From positions 1 through 64,000 of the forward strand of contig JAJVHV010000005.1 of assembly GCA_022072445.1 (NCBI GenBank): a stretch of DNA of 64,000 bases, given 5' to 3'. Each line of letters opens with the position of its first letter. Positions within the stretch are counted from its first letter, which is position 1. The DNA comes from Phycisphaerae bacterium. Lineage in GTDB: Bacteria; Planctomycetota; Phycisphaerae; UBA1845; Fen-1342. The notes beneath the pieces were generated by a model that was not told the origin of the DNA, did not search any database, and saw only the letters and a program-made list of their open reading frames with translations. A program made the position numbers and the translations under genes. Of this stretch, positions 1-9,903 are shown piece after piece.

Positions 1-76
1 CGCCCTTCGGGTTGCGCTCGGACACCGGAAGCCGCGCGACCAGCCAATCCAATTGTTCAGCCGTGATCTTTAGCAT
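1..76 (-). CDS. Transposase N-terminus, partial (IS at window edge)
   Basis: The reverse strand reads from an ATG at 74-76 through MLKITAEQLDWLVARLPVSE and runs off the left edge. Short N-termini of this kind, which place a helix before a Pro- and Arg-rich loop, occur in IS5-type and other helix-turn-helix transposases. The coding start is immediately followed by a sequence that reads as an RHS-like protein fragment, so an IS end probably lies between 77 and about 115. The family assignment is tentative because only 25 codons are visible. Confidence 0.4.
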   Translation of the reverse strand, partial: MLKITAEQLDWLVARLPVSERNPKG

Positions 77-99
77 GCTCCATTATAGACATCCTACAA

Positions 100-336
100 G
101 TGTCCGGGTTATGGGATAGGTTCTACAAGAGCGGCAGCTCGACTACGATCGCGCAGACGACGCGCGGCTTCGACGCGGCCCGCGGGCTGATCGAGTCGGT
201 GCAGAACGACTGGAGCGGCCCGTCGCCGACGGCGTACCTGGCCAGCAAGTATGCCTACGTGAACGACGCCCTGGCCCGGCGGACGAGCTGCGTGCGGACG
301 GGGTCGGCGTTCGCCGGTCCCTTGCTTTCGGGTTAG
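100..336 (+). pseudogene. RHS/YD-repeat protein remnant
   Basis: The frame reads an RHS-like repeat phrase, TAYLASKYAYVNDALARRTS (residues about 44-63). It corresponds to the Y-x-Y-D-x-L-x-R-R-T core of YD repeats found in large secreted or toxin-bearing RHS proteins. Nothing of the rest of such a protein (usually more than 1,000 residues) is present: the upstream side is the IS edge and a stop follows at 336. I read this as an internal piece of an RHS gene cut by IS insertion and deletion. The apparent start codon has no ribosome-binding site. Confidence 0.45.
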
Positions 337-350
337 CGCGTCGTGTCCGC

Positions 351-3149
351 CTAGCCGCCGAGCAGCGCGACAAACCCGTCAACGTCGAACCCATTCACCG
401 ATCCGTCGCCATTGGTATCGCCGAGGAGGATGTCGCAGTTAGGATAAGTGGCGGTGTAGGTGTCGGGATCGGTGAGCGCCAGGACGTAGGGGTCGACGTC
501 GAAGCCGTTCACGGCACCGTCGCAGTTCATGTCGCCGAGCGAGTAGGGCGGGATCACGTGCGCGACCCAGGTTCGCCAGTTGTTGCCGATGGCGTATTCA
601 TGATGCGCCCAGAACGACCGGCCGTCGGCCGGATCGACTTCGACGGCGCTGTAATCTCCCCAGCGGGCTGCGAAGGTGTAGGCCGCGGTCGAAGTCTGCT
701 GCGTCACGGGGGTGCGGAACGTCCCGGCGGCGTCGGTCGCCAGGCGGAACGTGGTGGCCATGCCGATGAAGGACGAGCTGGAGCTGCGCGAGAAGCAGAG
801 CGCGGCGTTCTGGTTGGCGTCGGCGGTGATGGAGCTGAAAAAGCCGTACACGCCCGCACCTGGGACGACGTCTCCGGACTGGACCAGGGCGGGGTTCATG
901 CCCGAGGTTGGCCAGCCGTTCATCTTGATCTGATACCAGCGGACCTTGACGGGGTCGTTGATGTGGTGCGTGGCCCAGAGATAGCCGTCGCGATAGGCGA
1001 CGGACCAGAAGCGCGCGTCGAAGGTCTCGGGGCGATTGGTGGTGCCCATCTGCACCGGGTCGCCGGGCGGGGAGTAGGCCGGCACCGTCAAGGTAAACGT
1101 CGTGAACGTGATCGTGGTAAGCGGGTTGGTCAGCGCGATGAGGCGGACGCTGGTATTCGAGCTGGCCTCCTTGTGCTCGATCATGTAGAGCGCCGGTGGA
1201 TTGTCGAACGAGACGGGCGGCATGCCGGCCGATTGCGTCGACGTGGAGAGCGTGGTGGATTTCTGCACGGCGGGCGGCAGACCGGCCAGCAGCGACGCCT
1301 TGTCGAACGTGTAGACGGGGTAGTTCGAGCTGATGCCGAAGCCGTCGCCGGTGACGTAAAGCGCGTTGGCGTCGACGGCGATGTTCGGCGAGTCGAACAG
1401 GTCTCCGGCCAGCGCGGCGGTGGAAAAGCGGTACTTGTACCAGGTGCCGTTGGGGTTGGAGTCGTCGGAGACGGCGATCAGGACGTGCGAGGTTCCACCG
1501 GGCTCGAATCCCTCGGCGGCCATGGCGAAGAAGCGTCCGCTCAGTTCGTCGTAGAGTACTTCGGGGTCGAAGACGAAGCCGGTGGCGCCGACGGAGCCCC
1601 AGAAGCCGAACGAATCTTCAATCTCGTCCTGGAACTGGAGCACGCCGAGCTTGTTGAAGGCCGCGATGGCGCCGTTGGTCATGACGACGACGTGGTTCGG
1701 GCCGACGGCCATGTGGGGGTCAGGCGGCGTCCAGCCGGTGTTGACGACGGCGGTGAAGCCGAAGTCGGCCATGGCGATGTCGCCCTCGTCGCGCTGCTGG
1801 ACCATGTCGGGGTCGAACGTGGGCGGTTCGTGCGGCTGGGCGGCGGCCTGCTCGCTGCGCCCGGCGGCGGGCGTCATGCCCGCGACGATGCCGATCGGCA
1901 GTGCCGGATCGTGCGGTTGCGGCGAAACAGAGGCGATCGCGACGCCGGACTTGTCCGTCTCGTCCGCTCGACCGCTCCATGCGGCGCGGATGGCGCCGTC
2001 ATCGTGGAGCGCGAGCCTGTGGGCGCCTGACGCGTTCGTCAGGGCCTGGTCGCCTTCGGTCGCGTCCGTCAGGCGGAATTCGCCGCCGACGCGCGTGCCG
2101 TCGGCGCTGAAACGCTGCGCAAAGACGCCGCGCTCATCGCCGTCGCGGCTGTTCCAGGCGACGACGAATTCGCCCTTGGGACTGGCGGCGATGGCTGCGC
2201 CGGCCTGCGTGCCGCGGGCCGTGGTGTTGACGACGAATGCATCGCCGAGCGGTTGGCCGGCGGCGTCGAAGCGCCGCGCGAGCACGCCGTATGCGTCGCC
2301 GTCCGATTCGGCGTCGTGCCAGGTGACGACGAAGCCGTCGGCGGTTGCGGCGATGGCGGGTTCGACCTGGCTGAGGCGCGGGGCGCCGCAGACGTTCAGA
2401 GCGGTGCCGGTGGGTCCGTCGCGCAGGACGGCGCGGACGCGAATGCCGAGCGGTTCTCCGCCAGTCGACGCGACGGCGTACGCGACCCAGAATCGGCCGT
2501 CGGGCGTTGCGGCGGCGCTGGGTACTGACTCGACAGCGGCGGGATCAGCAGTGACGTGGAATTCGTCGCAGAGCGGCTGGCCGGTGGGGGAGAAGAGCCG
2601 GCCGCGGATGTGCGTCGCGTCGCGGGGCGACGGCGTGCAGGTCCAGACGACCAGCGCGGTGCCGTCGGGCGCGACGGCGACGGACGGCGCGGACTGATCG
2701 CCGCGCGTTTCCTGATTCACAAGGATCTCGTCGGCGCCGTGCATGCTGGCATCGAATCGGCGAGCGATGACGGCCGAGCTGTGACCGTCCTGCTTGAACG
2801 ATTGCCAGACGGCCCAGAGGCCGCCGTCGGCGTCGCAGGCGAGGTCGGGCGCGGTCTGGTGGGATTTGCCCCAGATCGCGAGGCAGGTTTCCTGGCCGAC
2901 GGCGACGCCGCGCGGGTCGAAGCGCTGCGCGTAGACGCCGTAGCGGCCCTGCTGCTGCCGACGGCTGGACCAGGCGACGGTGAGATCGCCGTTGGGCGCG
3001 ACGGTGAGGGCGGGCGCCTCCTGGGCGCTGGCGGTAAATGTGTTGGCACGCCAGTTCGTACGGACGAAGTCGTCGCCGGCGGCGAAGCTCGTGAGCAGCG
3101 TGGACGCAACGAAGGCGACGATCAGGCTGGAGCAGCGGGTCTTTGTCAT
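351..3149 (-). CDS. Exported protein with C-terminal dockerin-like repeats
   Basis: A 932-residue exported protein. The start at 3149 is chosen because it gives MTKTRCSSLIVAFVASTLLT, a signal peptide ending near SFAAG, with a GAGGTT element just upstream; the frame stays open for 46 codons further but without signal features. Residues about 30-430 hold repeats of the type W-x-x-x-D-G-x-V-A-R-R-F-D, resembling seven-bladed propeller repeats. The middle reads like an F5/8- or YVTN-type propeller. The C-terminus carries two dockerin type I Ca-binding loops, GDMNCDGAVNGFDVD and GDTNGDGSVNGFDVD, used in planctomycetes on surface-displayed proteins. The function is unknown beyond extracellular or cell-surface location. 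Confidence 0.85.
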   Translation of the reverse strand: MTKTRCSSLIVAFVASTLLTSFAAGDDFVRTNWRANTFTASAQEAPALTVAPNGDLTVAWSSRRQQQGRYGVYAQRFDPRGVAVGQETCLAIWGKSHQTAPDLACDADGGLWAVWQSFKQDGHSSAVIARRFDASMHGADEILVNQETRGDQSAPSVAVAPDGTALVVWTCTPSPRDATHIRGRLFSPTGQPLCDEFHVTADPAAVESVPSAAATPDGRFWVAYAVASTGGEPLGIRVRAVLRDGPTGTALNVCGAPRLSQVEPAIAATADGFVVTWHDAESDGDAYGVLARRFDAAGQPLGDAFVVNTTARGTQAGAAIAASPKGEFVVAWNSRDGDERGVFAQRFSADGTRVGGEFRLTDATEGDQALTNASGAHRLALHDDGAIRAAWSGRADETDKSGVAIASVSPQPHDPALPIGIVAGMTPAAGRSEQAAAQPHEPPTFDPDMVQQRDEGDIAMADFGFTAVVNTGWTPPDPHMAVGPNHVVVMTNGAIAAFNKLGVLQFQDEIEDSFGFWGSVGATGFVFDPEVLYDELSGRFFAMAAEGFEPGGTSHVLIAVSDDSNPNGTWYKYRFSTAALAGDLFDSPNIAVDANALYVTGDGFGISSNYPVYTFDKASLLAGLPPAVQKSTTLSTSTQSAGMPPVSFDNPPALYMIEHKEASSNTSVRLIALTNPLTTITFTTFTLTVPAYSPPGDPVQMGTTNRPETFDARFWSVAYRDGYLWATHHINDPVKVRWYQIKMNGWPTSGMNPALVQSGDVVPGAGVYGFFSSITADANQNAALCFSRSSSSSFIGMATTFRLATDAAGTFRTPVTQQTSTAAYTFAARWGDYSAVEVDPADGRSFWAHHEYAIGNNWRTWVAHVIPPYSLGDMNCDGAVNGFDVDPYVLALTDPDTYTATYPNCDILLGDTNGDGSVNGFDVDGFVALLGG

Positions 3150-3306
3150 GGATGAACCTCGCGAACGATGGTGGGAGCGAACATATCTGTCGATGCCAGC
3201 GCCGAGCGACTCGACTGGGGCCGGAAGCCGTGCGACCGCCGGTGACCCAGCATTCAACGTATCCGTCGGGGGCGGCGGAAGCAACAAAAAAGCGGCGGAG
3301 GCATGT

Positions 3307-3507
3307 CTATCGGGCGCGGAAAATGCGCTCGTGGGTGCCGTCCGGACCGACGGGGACGATCAGCGGACGGAGGCAGCGCGGGCAGCGGCCGCGGTAGGCG
3401 GTGTCGGTGGCGGCGCGGTAGACGCGTGCGTAGACACCGCAGCATTCGAAGAGCACGCCGATGTAGGGACGCGGCTTAGGGAGGTCTGGATGATTCGTAT
3501 GATCCAT
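3307..3507 (-). CDS. Small Cys-rich (zinc-ribbon-like) conserved protein
   Basis: A 66-residue protein with the core RPYIGVLFECCGVYARVYR followed by a C-P-R-C knuckle (RGRCPRCLRP), so four cysteines arranged like a small zinc ribbon. Short proteins of this form occur repeatedly in planctomycete genomes next to metabolic genes; no function is known to me. It sits alone between a dockerin protein gene and a beta-barrel gene on the same strand. Composition and the regular C-x-x-C spacing favour a real gene over chance, although no strong ribosome-binding site is visible. Confidence 0.65.
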   Translation of the reverse strand: MDHTNHPDLPKPRPYIGVLFECCGVYARVYRAATDTAYRGRCPRCLRPLIVPVGPDGTHERIFRAR

Positions 3508-3690
3508 GTGGCGGAACCGGTCAGCGGGCGATACGAATCATCGGCGTAGTAGGAACGGCGAATCGAGGGCGGGCGCGGCTCGGCGGGAGCGTCGCCAACA
3601 AAGACGGACGCCGCCGGAGGCATGCTCGCGGCGGCGTCGTTGAATTCCAGTTTGCTGCGACTCGCCCGGGACAGCGGCGAGCGGTGCGGA

Positions 3691-4587
3691 TCAGTTATAG
3701 GCGATCGACCACTGCAGCTTGGCGACGAAGTTGGGCGTCTCATCGCCGTCGTCGAGTCCGATGTCGACCGCGGCCTTGAGATTGTGGCCGGCGACGATCT
3801 GACGGTCGATGCCGATCTCGAGGATGTTCTGGTTCTGATTCCCGTAGAAATTGCTGACGCGATTCAGATAGTTGATGTTGGCGATCGTCATGTCGTCGAT
3901 CTGGTAATCGAAGCCAGGACCGGCGCCCCACTGGAAGTTGCGCCGATTGTACTCAGCGTCGCCGCGGCTACCGTTGGCGGACTCGATGTAGCCCTTGAAG
4001 TGGGCACGGAAGCGCTCGAAAAGGGTCTTGGTAACGACGCCGTTGAGGCGAATATCCATCTTGGACGAACCCTCGCCGCTGGGGATGCGCGTTTCGGCGT
4101 AAGCGGCGAATGCGGGCAGCGTCTCGGTCTCGCGCATGGCCCGCCAGAAGACCTTCAGCTCGAGGTCGCCGTTGCCCTGCCCGTCGCCGTCGCCGAGGTT
4201 GAGCGGGAGGACGGCAAGCTGAACGAAGATGTCGTCGGTGATGCCGTACTTGATGTTGGGCGAGAGGTACGTATCGTCGTCGGTACCGTCGTCGGTGGTG
4301 CTCCAGGCGAAGTAGACGTCGGAAGCCCATTGGCCGCCGTGCACGTCTGGGTTCGCTTCACGGATGTTGAAGAAATCGCTGATGCCCTTAAAACCATACT
4401 CGTCCGACACTTCGGTCTTGGTTTCGGTCTTCGCGACCGTCTTTGAATCCGCGGTCGCCGCGCCGTTCTTTTTCTCCTGGCTGGTGCCAAGCCCCACCGG
4501 CGAGACGTTGAACGCGGACTGAGCCGACGCGATGGCGACGATCGAAAGCACGGCAATAGGGGTGGCAAGTCCTGCGATTCTACGCAT
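3691..4587 (-). CDS. Putative outer-membrane beta-barrel protein
   Basis: A 298-residue exported protein. The start at 4587 gives a signal peptide (MRRIAGLATPIAVLSIVAIA, cleaved after ASA-Q). The mature part is rich in alternating hydrophobic and polar strands with aromatic girdle residues (VYFAWSTTDD, VFVQLAVLPLNLGDGDGQGN, FAAYAETRIPSGEG, LKAAVDIGLDDGDETPNF) and ends in an aromatic-rich last strand (AKLQWSIAYN), as in the phenol-degradation MetA-like family of outer-membrane barrels. A Lys/Thr/Glu-rich linker lies at residues 40-60. It is transcribed away from the isomerase gene; the 290 bp between them should hold both promoters. The substrate is unknown. Confidence 0.7.
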   Translation of the reverse strand: MRRIAGLATPIAVLSIVAIASAQSAFNVSPVGLGTSQEKKNGAATADSKTVAKTETKTEVSDEYGFKGISDFFNIREANPDVHGGQWASDVYFAWSTTDDGTDDDTYLSPNIKYGITDDIFVQLAVLPLNLGDGDGQGNGDLELKVFWRAMRETETLPAFAAYAETRIPSGEGSSKMDIRLNGVVTKTLFERFRAHFKGYIESANGSRGDAEYNRRNFQWGAGPGFDYQIDDMTIANINYLNRVSNFYGNQNQNILEIGIDRQIVAGHNLKAAVDIGLDDGDETPNFVAKLQWSIAYN

Positions 4588-4878
4588 GCTGAGTAGCCTC
4601 CATACCAGACCCGAAGGTCGAGGCGAACGCCTCGATCCGTTTTGGGCGACCGAACGCGCGCTGCAGCGCGGCATGAGCGATTTGCTCGCGGACCTCGGTC
4701 GCCGCGCCAATTTAGGGAATAACCCTAGCGTGATGGCCGGTGGGACGCAACCATTGCGCTTGAAATTGCCGAAACCGATTACGGACGGTTTTGCGATGGC
4801 CGAGCCCCGCGGTTATGCTGCCCCGCTTGGATACCCGCGGCGCGAGCGCCGCCCCATAGACCCACAAGAGGCACACAG

Positions 4879-5961
4879 ATGAGAAAACTGCTTGGTTGCG
4901 CGGCGATCGTGCTCGCCGTGTCCGTCGCCCTCGCGCAGGAGGGAGAGAAGTCCGCCGTTGTCGAAGGAGATGGCTTGCACCCGCGCGTGAAGATTGAAAC
5001 CAGCCTGGGCGACATCATGCTGGAGCTCGACGCAGAGAAAGCGCCGTGCACGGTTGCCAACTTCGTGAAGTACGTCGAGGGCGGCTACTACACTGACACG
5101 ATATTCCATCGCGTCATGGCCGCCTTCATGATCCAGGGCGGCGGCTACACGGCCGAAATGGCTGAGAAGGCCGGACTGCGGCCGGCGATCCGCAATGAAT
5201 GGAAGAACGGGCTGAAGAACAAGCGCGGCACGATCTCGATGGCACGCGTCGGGGGAAATCCCGATTCGGCAACATCGCAGTTCTTCATCAACGTCGTCGA
5301 CAATGACCGCCTGGACCAGCCGCAGCCCGACGGCGCCGCCTACTGCGTTTTCGGCCGTGTCATCGAAGGAATGGAGACCGTCGACAAGATCAAGGACACG
5401 CCGGTCATCACGCATGCCAAGCTGCCGATGGGAAAAGTCGTTCCGGAGACCCCGATTGTGATCAAATCGGTCACCGTGGCCGGCGGATGCAACAAGGAGA
5501 AGATCGGCGCGGCGGCGGCGGCGGCCGACGAGGCCGTCAGGAAGGCTGTCGCCGATGCGAATGCCGCGAAGGAGAAGGAAGTGTCGGAGCTGGTCACGAA
5601 GATCGAAGCGGAGACCAAAGGAAAGGTCGAGAAGCACGAGTCCGGATTGATGTACGTCGTGCTCAAGGGCGGCGAAGGCGACAGTCCGGCGGCGACCGAC
5701 ACCGTCCAGGTGCACTACACCGGCTGGCTCGTGGACGGTACGAAATTCGACAGCTCGGTCGATCGCGGCCAGCCCGCGGAGTTTCCGCTTAACCGCGTCA
5801 TCAAGGGCTGGACCGTCGGCGTCGGGCTCATGAAGGTCGGCGAAATGCGCAAACTCATCATCCCGCCCGAAATGGGCTACGGCCAGCGCGGCGCGCCGCC
5901 GCGCATTCCGGCCAACGCCTGGCTGGTGTTCGACGTCGAGCTATTGAGCATCAAGAAGTAA
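4879..5961 (+). CDS. Periplasmic peptidylprolyl isomerase, cyclophilin-FKBP fusion
   Basis: A 360-residue exported prolyl isomerase with two unrelated catalytic domains. Residues 1-20 are a signal peptide. Residues about 33-200 are a cyclophilin domain ([44 protein letters not shown]). An Ala/Lys/Glu-rich helical linker spans about 205-245. Residues about 255-360 are an FKBP domain ([49 protein letters not shown]). Both domains keep their active-site aromatic and arginine residues, so both should assist folding of exported proteins by cis-trans isomerisation of X-Pro bonds. An AGAGGCACACAG stretch precedes the ATG. The gene is convergent with the serine hydrolase, with 29 bp between the stops. 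Confidence 0.92.
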   Translation: MRKLLGCAAIVLAVSVALAQEGEKSAVVEGDGLHPRVKIETSLGDIMLELDAEKAPCTVANFVKYVEGGYYTDTIFHRVMAAFMIQGGGYTAEMAEKAGLRPAIRNEWKNGLKNKRGTISMARVGGNPDSATSQFFINVVDNDRLDQPQPDGAAYCVFGRVIEGMETVDKIKDTPVITHAKLPMGKVVPETPIVIKSVTVAGGCNKEKIGAAAAAADEAVRKAVADANAAKEKEVSELVTKIEAETKGKVEKHESGLMYVVLKGGEGDSPAATDTVQVHYTGWLVDGTKFDSSVDRGQPAEFPLNRVIKGWTVGVGLMKVGEMRKLIIPPEMGYGQRGAPPRIPANAWLVFDVELLSIKK

Positions 5962-5990
5962 CGCTGCGGCTGCGGCCGGCACGGCCCGGC

Positions 5991-7043
5991 TCACGCGCTG
6001 CGCGCCAGGAGTTCGCGGACCTGATCGGCGACCACGTACGCTGACTTGTCGTAGTTCGACAGCACCGCCAGCGTGAAGCCGCGATCGAGATAGATGTCGA
6101 GCTGCGCGCTGATGCCCGGGAAACCGCCGGCGTGACCGACGATGCGATCGGCTGGGCCACCCTGCACGCTGAAGCCGCGCCCGTAGGGCGCGCACTTCAG
6201 CGACGCAGGCGTGGGCGTCCACAGCCGTTCCGCGGTCCGTCGCTCGCACAGCAGGCCCGACGTGAGTGCCAGCGAGAAGCGCCACAAGTCGCGCACCGTC
6301 GAGTAGCCACCGCCCGCCGGCCCGCCGCGCACCACGTGCTTGAACGTGTTGGTCTCCCAGGCGCCGTCGCCGCTCGGATCATGGGGCGGCTCGCCGGGAT
6401 GAGTGTGCTCGCCGCGGGCGTGCCGCCGCGAGTAGCCGATCGCCAGGTTAGCAATCGGGCGATCGACGTCGTAGCAATCGCTCTGGATCATGCCGGCGGG
6501 TTCATGGATGTTCCGGCGGATGTAGTCGTAGTAGCTGCCGCCCGTGACGTGCTCGATCATTGCGCCCAGCAACATGAAACCGCTGTTGCTGTACTGCCAG
6601 CCATGGCCCGGCTCGAAGGCCGGCGCATCGTCGCGGATGAGCGGCCGAAAGTCGTCAATCTCGCGAAATCTCAGCCGCGAGGCATGCTCGAACTGCTCGT
6701 TGAAATAACTGCCGAGCCCCGACGTGTGCGTCAGCAGGTGGTCGATCGTGATCCGCGCCGCGTGCTCCGGCGAGAGCCAGCCCGCCGAAAGGTAGCGGCC
6801 AATGGCGTCATCCCAGCCAACGACGCCGCGCTCGACGAGCTGGGCGACGGCGACCGCGGTGAACATCTTGTTCATCGAGCCGAGGTTGAAGCGCGTATCG
6901 ACGCGGTTGGCGACGTTGAAGCTCTTGCAGGCAAGCCCGCAAGCACTCTCAAAGATCAGCTCGTCGTGATGCGCCAGCAGCACGGCACCCGAGAAAGCGT
7001 CGGCGCGCTCCAGCCGGTCGACGAATCTGGCGAGCTCGTCCAT
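5991..7043 (-). CDS. Serine hydrolase, beta-lactamase/class C fold
   Basis: A 350-residue penicillin-binding-protein-like serine hydrolase. Catalytic signatures are visible in order: S-M-N-K (nucleophile and general base, in FNLGSMNKMFTAVAVAQLV), Y-S-N (WQYSNSGFMLLGAMIE) and H-A-G near the C-terminus (VGHAGGFPGISAQLDIYL). Members act as D-amino-acid peptidases, esterases or lactamases; substrate cannot be told from sequence. The start at 7043 (MDELARFVDRLER) is preferred because the homologous part begins there; an in-frame ATG at 7103 exists. No signal peptide is seen with this start. Confidence 0.88.
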   Translation of the reverse strand: MDELARFVDRLERADAFSGAVLLAHHDELIFESACGLACKSFNVANRVDTRFNLGSMNKMFTAVAVAQLVERGVVGWDDAIGRYLSAGWLSPEHAARITIDHLLTHTSGLGSYFNEQFEHASRLRFREIDDFRPLIRDDAPAFEPGHGWQYSNSGFMLLGAMIEHVTGGSYYDYIRRNIHEPAGMIQSDCYDVDRPIANLAIGYSRRHARGEHTHPGEPPHDPSGDGAWETNTFKHVVRGGPAGGGYSTVRDLWRFSLALTSGLLCERRTAERLWTPTPASLKCAPYGRGFSVQGGPADRIVGHAGGFPGISAQLDIYLDRGFTLAVLSNYDKSAYVVADQVRELLARSA

Positions 7044-7919
7044 GCGGCGGATTCTATACGCGCCGTGGCCACGCCGCTCCGCTCGATGGTTTCGGCCCTG
7101 CATGGTGTTTTCGTTGGGAAGGGGGGAGGGGGGGAGGAGCGAACTCCGGAATCGTGGCCCGGCACGACAATCGCTCCGTGGTGGCGGCGTTGCACAGACC
7201 GGAGGAAGCGTGCGCCCGCCGGCACCGCCGGTGGTCCACAAACGGATCGGTCAACGGAATGCAGTCGTCGTTGTCCGTGATCCGCGGCTCACTGCCCGGC
7301 GTGTTCATTAACGACTTCGATGCCGACAATGCTTACGTGGGAATGTCGTCCGAAATCGTGACCAGCGGCGAACACGCAGGAAAGGTTCCGCCGGCCGACG
7401 CCGACAAGATGTTCCCCCGGCCGCGCGCTGTCCATTCGACGCACGCCTCCGGATAGACACTCGCCAAGCCGGCGGACGAAAAGCTGCGAATGGCGACGGC
7501 CTGAGTCGGCTCGATGGCGGCGGTGACTGCTTCCGTCCGACTCGAGCTTTACGCGCGCCGCAGACGGCGCAGAGGGTATCGGCCGCGCCGCCGCCGCACT
7601 CGGTCCATTCGCACACCCGCAAGGGCGAGCGACTCGTTGAAACGACAGTGCAACCTTCAGTCAGAAAGGGCGACAGAAACCGATGGTTGTGCGTAACGGC
7701 CAGCTCTTTGCCGCACGCGATCGCGATCTGATTTGCTTTTTTTGCGTTCCAGCTTGCGAGGCCGGCGTTTTGAGTTCGGCGTGGCCTTCCAAGCGGCCAA
7801 AATCTTGGTATCATCGCCGCGGGCAGGTCGAATGCAGTGCGTTTCAACGGTCTCTGCACTTCCATTCGCCCCGCCGCGCGGTGCGTAATTTGTTTATTAA
7901 CAATTGGTTGCGCACATGT
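7044..7919. other. Gene-free stretch
   Basis: About 880 bp with no convincing coding frame; the open frames present lack ribosome-binding sites and have low-complexity Arg/Pro-rich translations. A G-rich run (7118-7138) and an AT-rich segment just before the tRNA fragment (7886-7908) stand out; the latter could be the former tRNA promoter. Confidence 0.6.
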
Positions 7920-7956
<37 letters not shown>

Positions 7957-8221
7957 AACCGCCCGCCGCAACTTAAGGGGACGAAAAACCGCACTGGCGC
8001 TATCGGGAACGCGGTTTTGCCGGGTCGATTGAGGTCGGTCACTCGGCCTAAGTTGTGCCGACTCGATTGCTAAAGTTGTGAAGGCAGTATGCTTCGCGTT
8101 GATGGCGATTCGGCGATCTCGGGTTGGCTTCAAGGCTAACTCGACCGCTCATGCAGCGCTAGCAACTTCTCGGCAGCGAGCCTCGATGCGCCCGGCAATC
8201 AAGTTGCCTTGCCCTCGGCAG

Positions 8222-8450
8222 TTATCTTCGCCTCTGATGGTACGCCACCAAGGCACCGAAGGCGAGCAACGTGAGCGTTCCGGGTTCGGGGATGACGGCG
8301 ACCCAAGCTTCCAGCGAACCAGACGGGTCGCAGCGCGCTCCTACGATTCGCCAAACCCTCGGCAATCGAAACTGCGTGTGCGCGGTTCGAGAATCAGTCC
8401 ACCACATCGAATCCGAGTGGAACCAAACGAGCAGGCGAGTACGTGTGCCC
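8222..8450 (-). pseudogene. PEP-CTERM protein 3' remnant
   Basis: The frame ends in VIPEPGTLTLLAFGALVAYH plus an Arg cluster and stop, a complete PEP-CTERM sorting tail (VPEP motif, single hydrophobic helix, basic end). Upstream of the tail only about 40 residues read sensibly and there is no signal peptide or start. It lies directly downstream of the dockerin gene ending at 8454, in another frame, so it is either the tail of a second protein lost by deletion or the displaced end of that gene. Confidence 0.5.
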
Positions 8451-8453
8451 TGC

Positions 8454-9656
8454 TCACGGGGCGGTCTCGCATTCAGCAAGGTATGCGGCCTGGAAGACCC
8501 AGAAATCTTGGAGGTCCATGTCGCCGTCGCCATCGAGATCTGCGCCGTCGCAGCCGAGCGGCCCCGCGGGCACGCCGGGGCCGTTGGTGGCCAACACCAA
8601 CGCAGCGAGGTCGCCTAGGTCCACAGTGCCATCACAATTGACGTCTGCTGTGCAAAAGACTTCGATGTGCCGGGTAGTGATATCTTCATCGGCTTCGTTG
8701 TCCGTGACTTCGAGGTCTATGTCATGCCCGCCCGCGGTGGCGAACGAAGTCGCAAACGTAGGCCCCGGAGAGTCGGAATCCGGCACGCCGTCGACAAACC
8801 ACGTGTGAATGTCGATCCCCACCAACGGTTCGCCGCCATCATCTGGATCGTACGACTCGGACTGAAAAAGCAGGTTCGCCCCAACTCGGGTCTGCGTCGG
8901 GCCACTGAACGCTGCAACCGGCGGCACTCCACCCGGAAGATCGATGTCTACCTCAACATCGAGCCAGCCTGTCGCTGAATTCGCACCCCATACCTCTCTG
9001 CTCCACCCAACTACGAATGCGTATCCAAACGTGTACTCTACATCGGGGTATTCCGCGAAGTACCTGTTGTTGGTGCTCAGGTAGTCTGAGCTGGTTGTGG
9101 CGTCGATCGGAAACGGCGGCGTGCATCCATTAGCGCAGTTTCCGCAGAGCCCCGTATACGGAGTGAAGATCGAGAAGCAGTAATACACCGGATCATGCAC
9201 GACCTCCACCATATCTCCAAGATTGAGGGTCTCGACATGCAGTGGCGTGGCATATCCGCCTCGCACCCAGCACGTGACCTGCACTTGGGTATAGTGGCCG
9301 GCGCTCGGCCAGGGTAAGCCGCAGCCGGCGCCCGCCCACTCTACGTGGTTGTCTTCGCGAACGGAGATACGGCCACCAGTCCAATGGCCGTGTGTCTGAA
9401 GGTCAGATGTGTATGTGCCGCAAGTCAACCCGGCTGCGGTGCTCCACGCTCCGCCGCTGGTGATAGCTCCTTCGTTGGTATATTCGTCGCTGTCGTACTG
9501 GCCACCCAGCCCGATTGAAGAGATCGCCTGATTGACCTCGAAAATCACCGGTGGTGTGTAATCCGGCGGGTCAGCGAAAGCGCGTGACGGGGGCCATCCT
9601 GATACCACGATGATCGCAGATACCCACGATGCCACTTGGCCTACATGTCCGCTCAT
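8454..9656 (-). CDS. Exported protein with PKD-like and dockerin-like regions
   Basis: A 400-residue exported protein. The start at 9656 gives MSGHVGQVASWVSAIIVVSG and a signal peptide ending near AFADPPD. Residues about 270-350 (PPVAAFSGPTQTRVGANLLF through GHDIDLEVTDNEADED) resemble a PKD-type Ig-like domain. The C-terminus has two Ca-binding dockerin-like loops, DVNCDGTVDLGDLAAL and DLDGDGDMDLQDFWVF. Cysteines (for example CGNCANGC) suggest disulfides. Expected to be cell-surface or extracellular. The frame extends upstream of the chosen start but with unlikely composition. Confidence 0.8.
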   Translation of the reverse strand: MSGHVGQVASWVSAIIVVSGWPPSRAFADPPDYTPPVIFEVNQAISSIGLGGQYDSDEYTNEGAITSGGAWSTAAGLTCGTYTSDLQTHGHWTGGRISVREDNHVEWAGAGCGLPWPSAGHYTQVQVTCWVRGGYATPLHVETLNLGDMVEVVHDPVYYCFSIFTPYTGLCGNCANGCTPPFPIDATTSSDYLSTNNRYFAEYPDVEYTFGYAFVVGWSREVWGANSATGWLDVEVDIDLPGGVPPVAAFSGPTQTRVGANLLFQSESYDPDDGGEPLVGIDIHTWFVDGVPDSDSPGPTFATSFATAGGHDIDLEVTDNEADEDITTRHIEVFCTADVNCDGTVDLGDLAALVLATNGPGVPAGPLGCDGADLDGDGDMDLQDFWVFQAAYLAECETAP

Positions 9657-9903
9657 TCCTCGTCCTCCCACACTGGCGTCCGCAAGAACTTCTTGTCTGA
9701 ATCGCCTTGCGACGATGACTGATCCGCCGGAACTGATCGCATGTGCAACACTTGAGCGTCGGCCCCAGGTGGGTCGCCAGGCCCACCAATCCGTCTGCCC
9801 GAGTCCAGCGCTGGCTGAGAGGTACTCCCGACCCAGGCTTTCGTGCGGCCGCCGGGATTGGTTTCCAAGCCGACGATCGTCTGCTCGGCGCGACGCAGGC
9901 GCG

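Noticed and set aside
558-2697. Two long plus-strand frames opposite the first dockerin gene.
   Set aside because: Gly/Arg- or Ser/Pro-rich shadows of the minus-strand gene with its signal peptide and dockerin loops.
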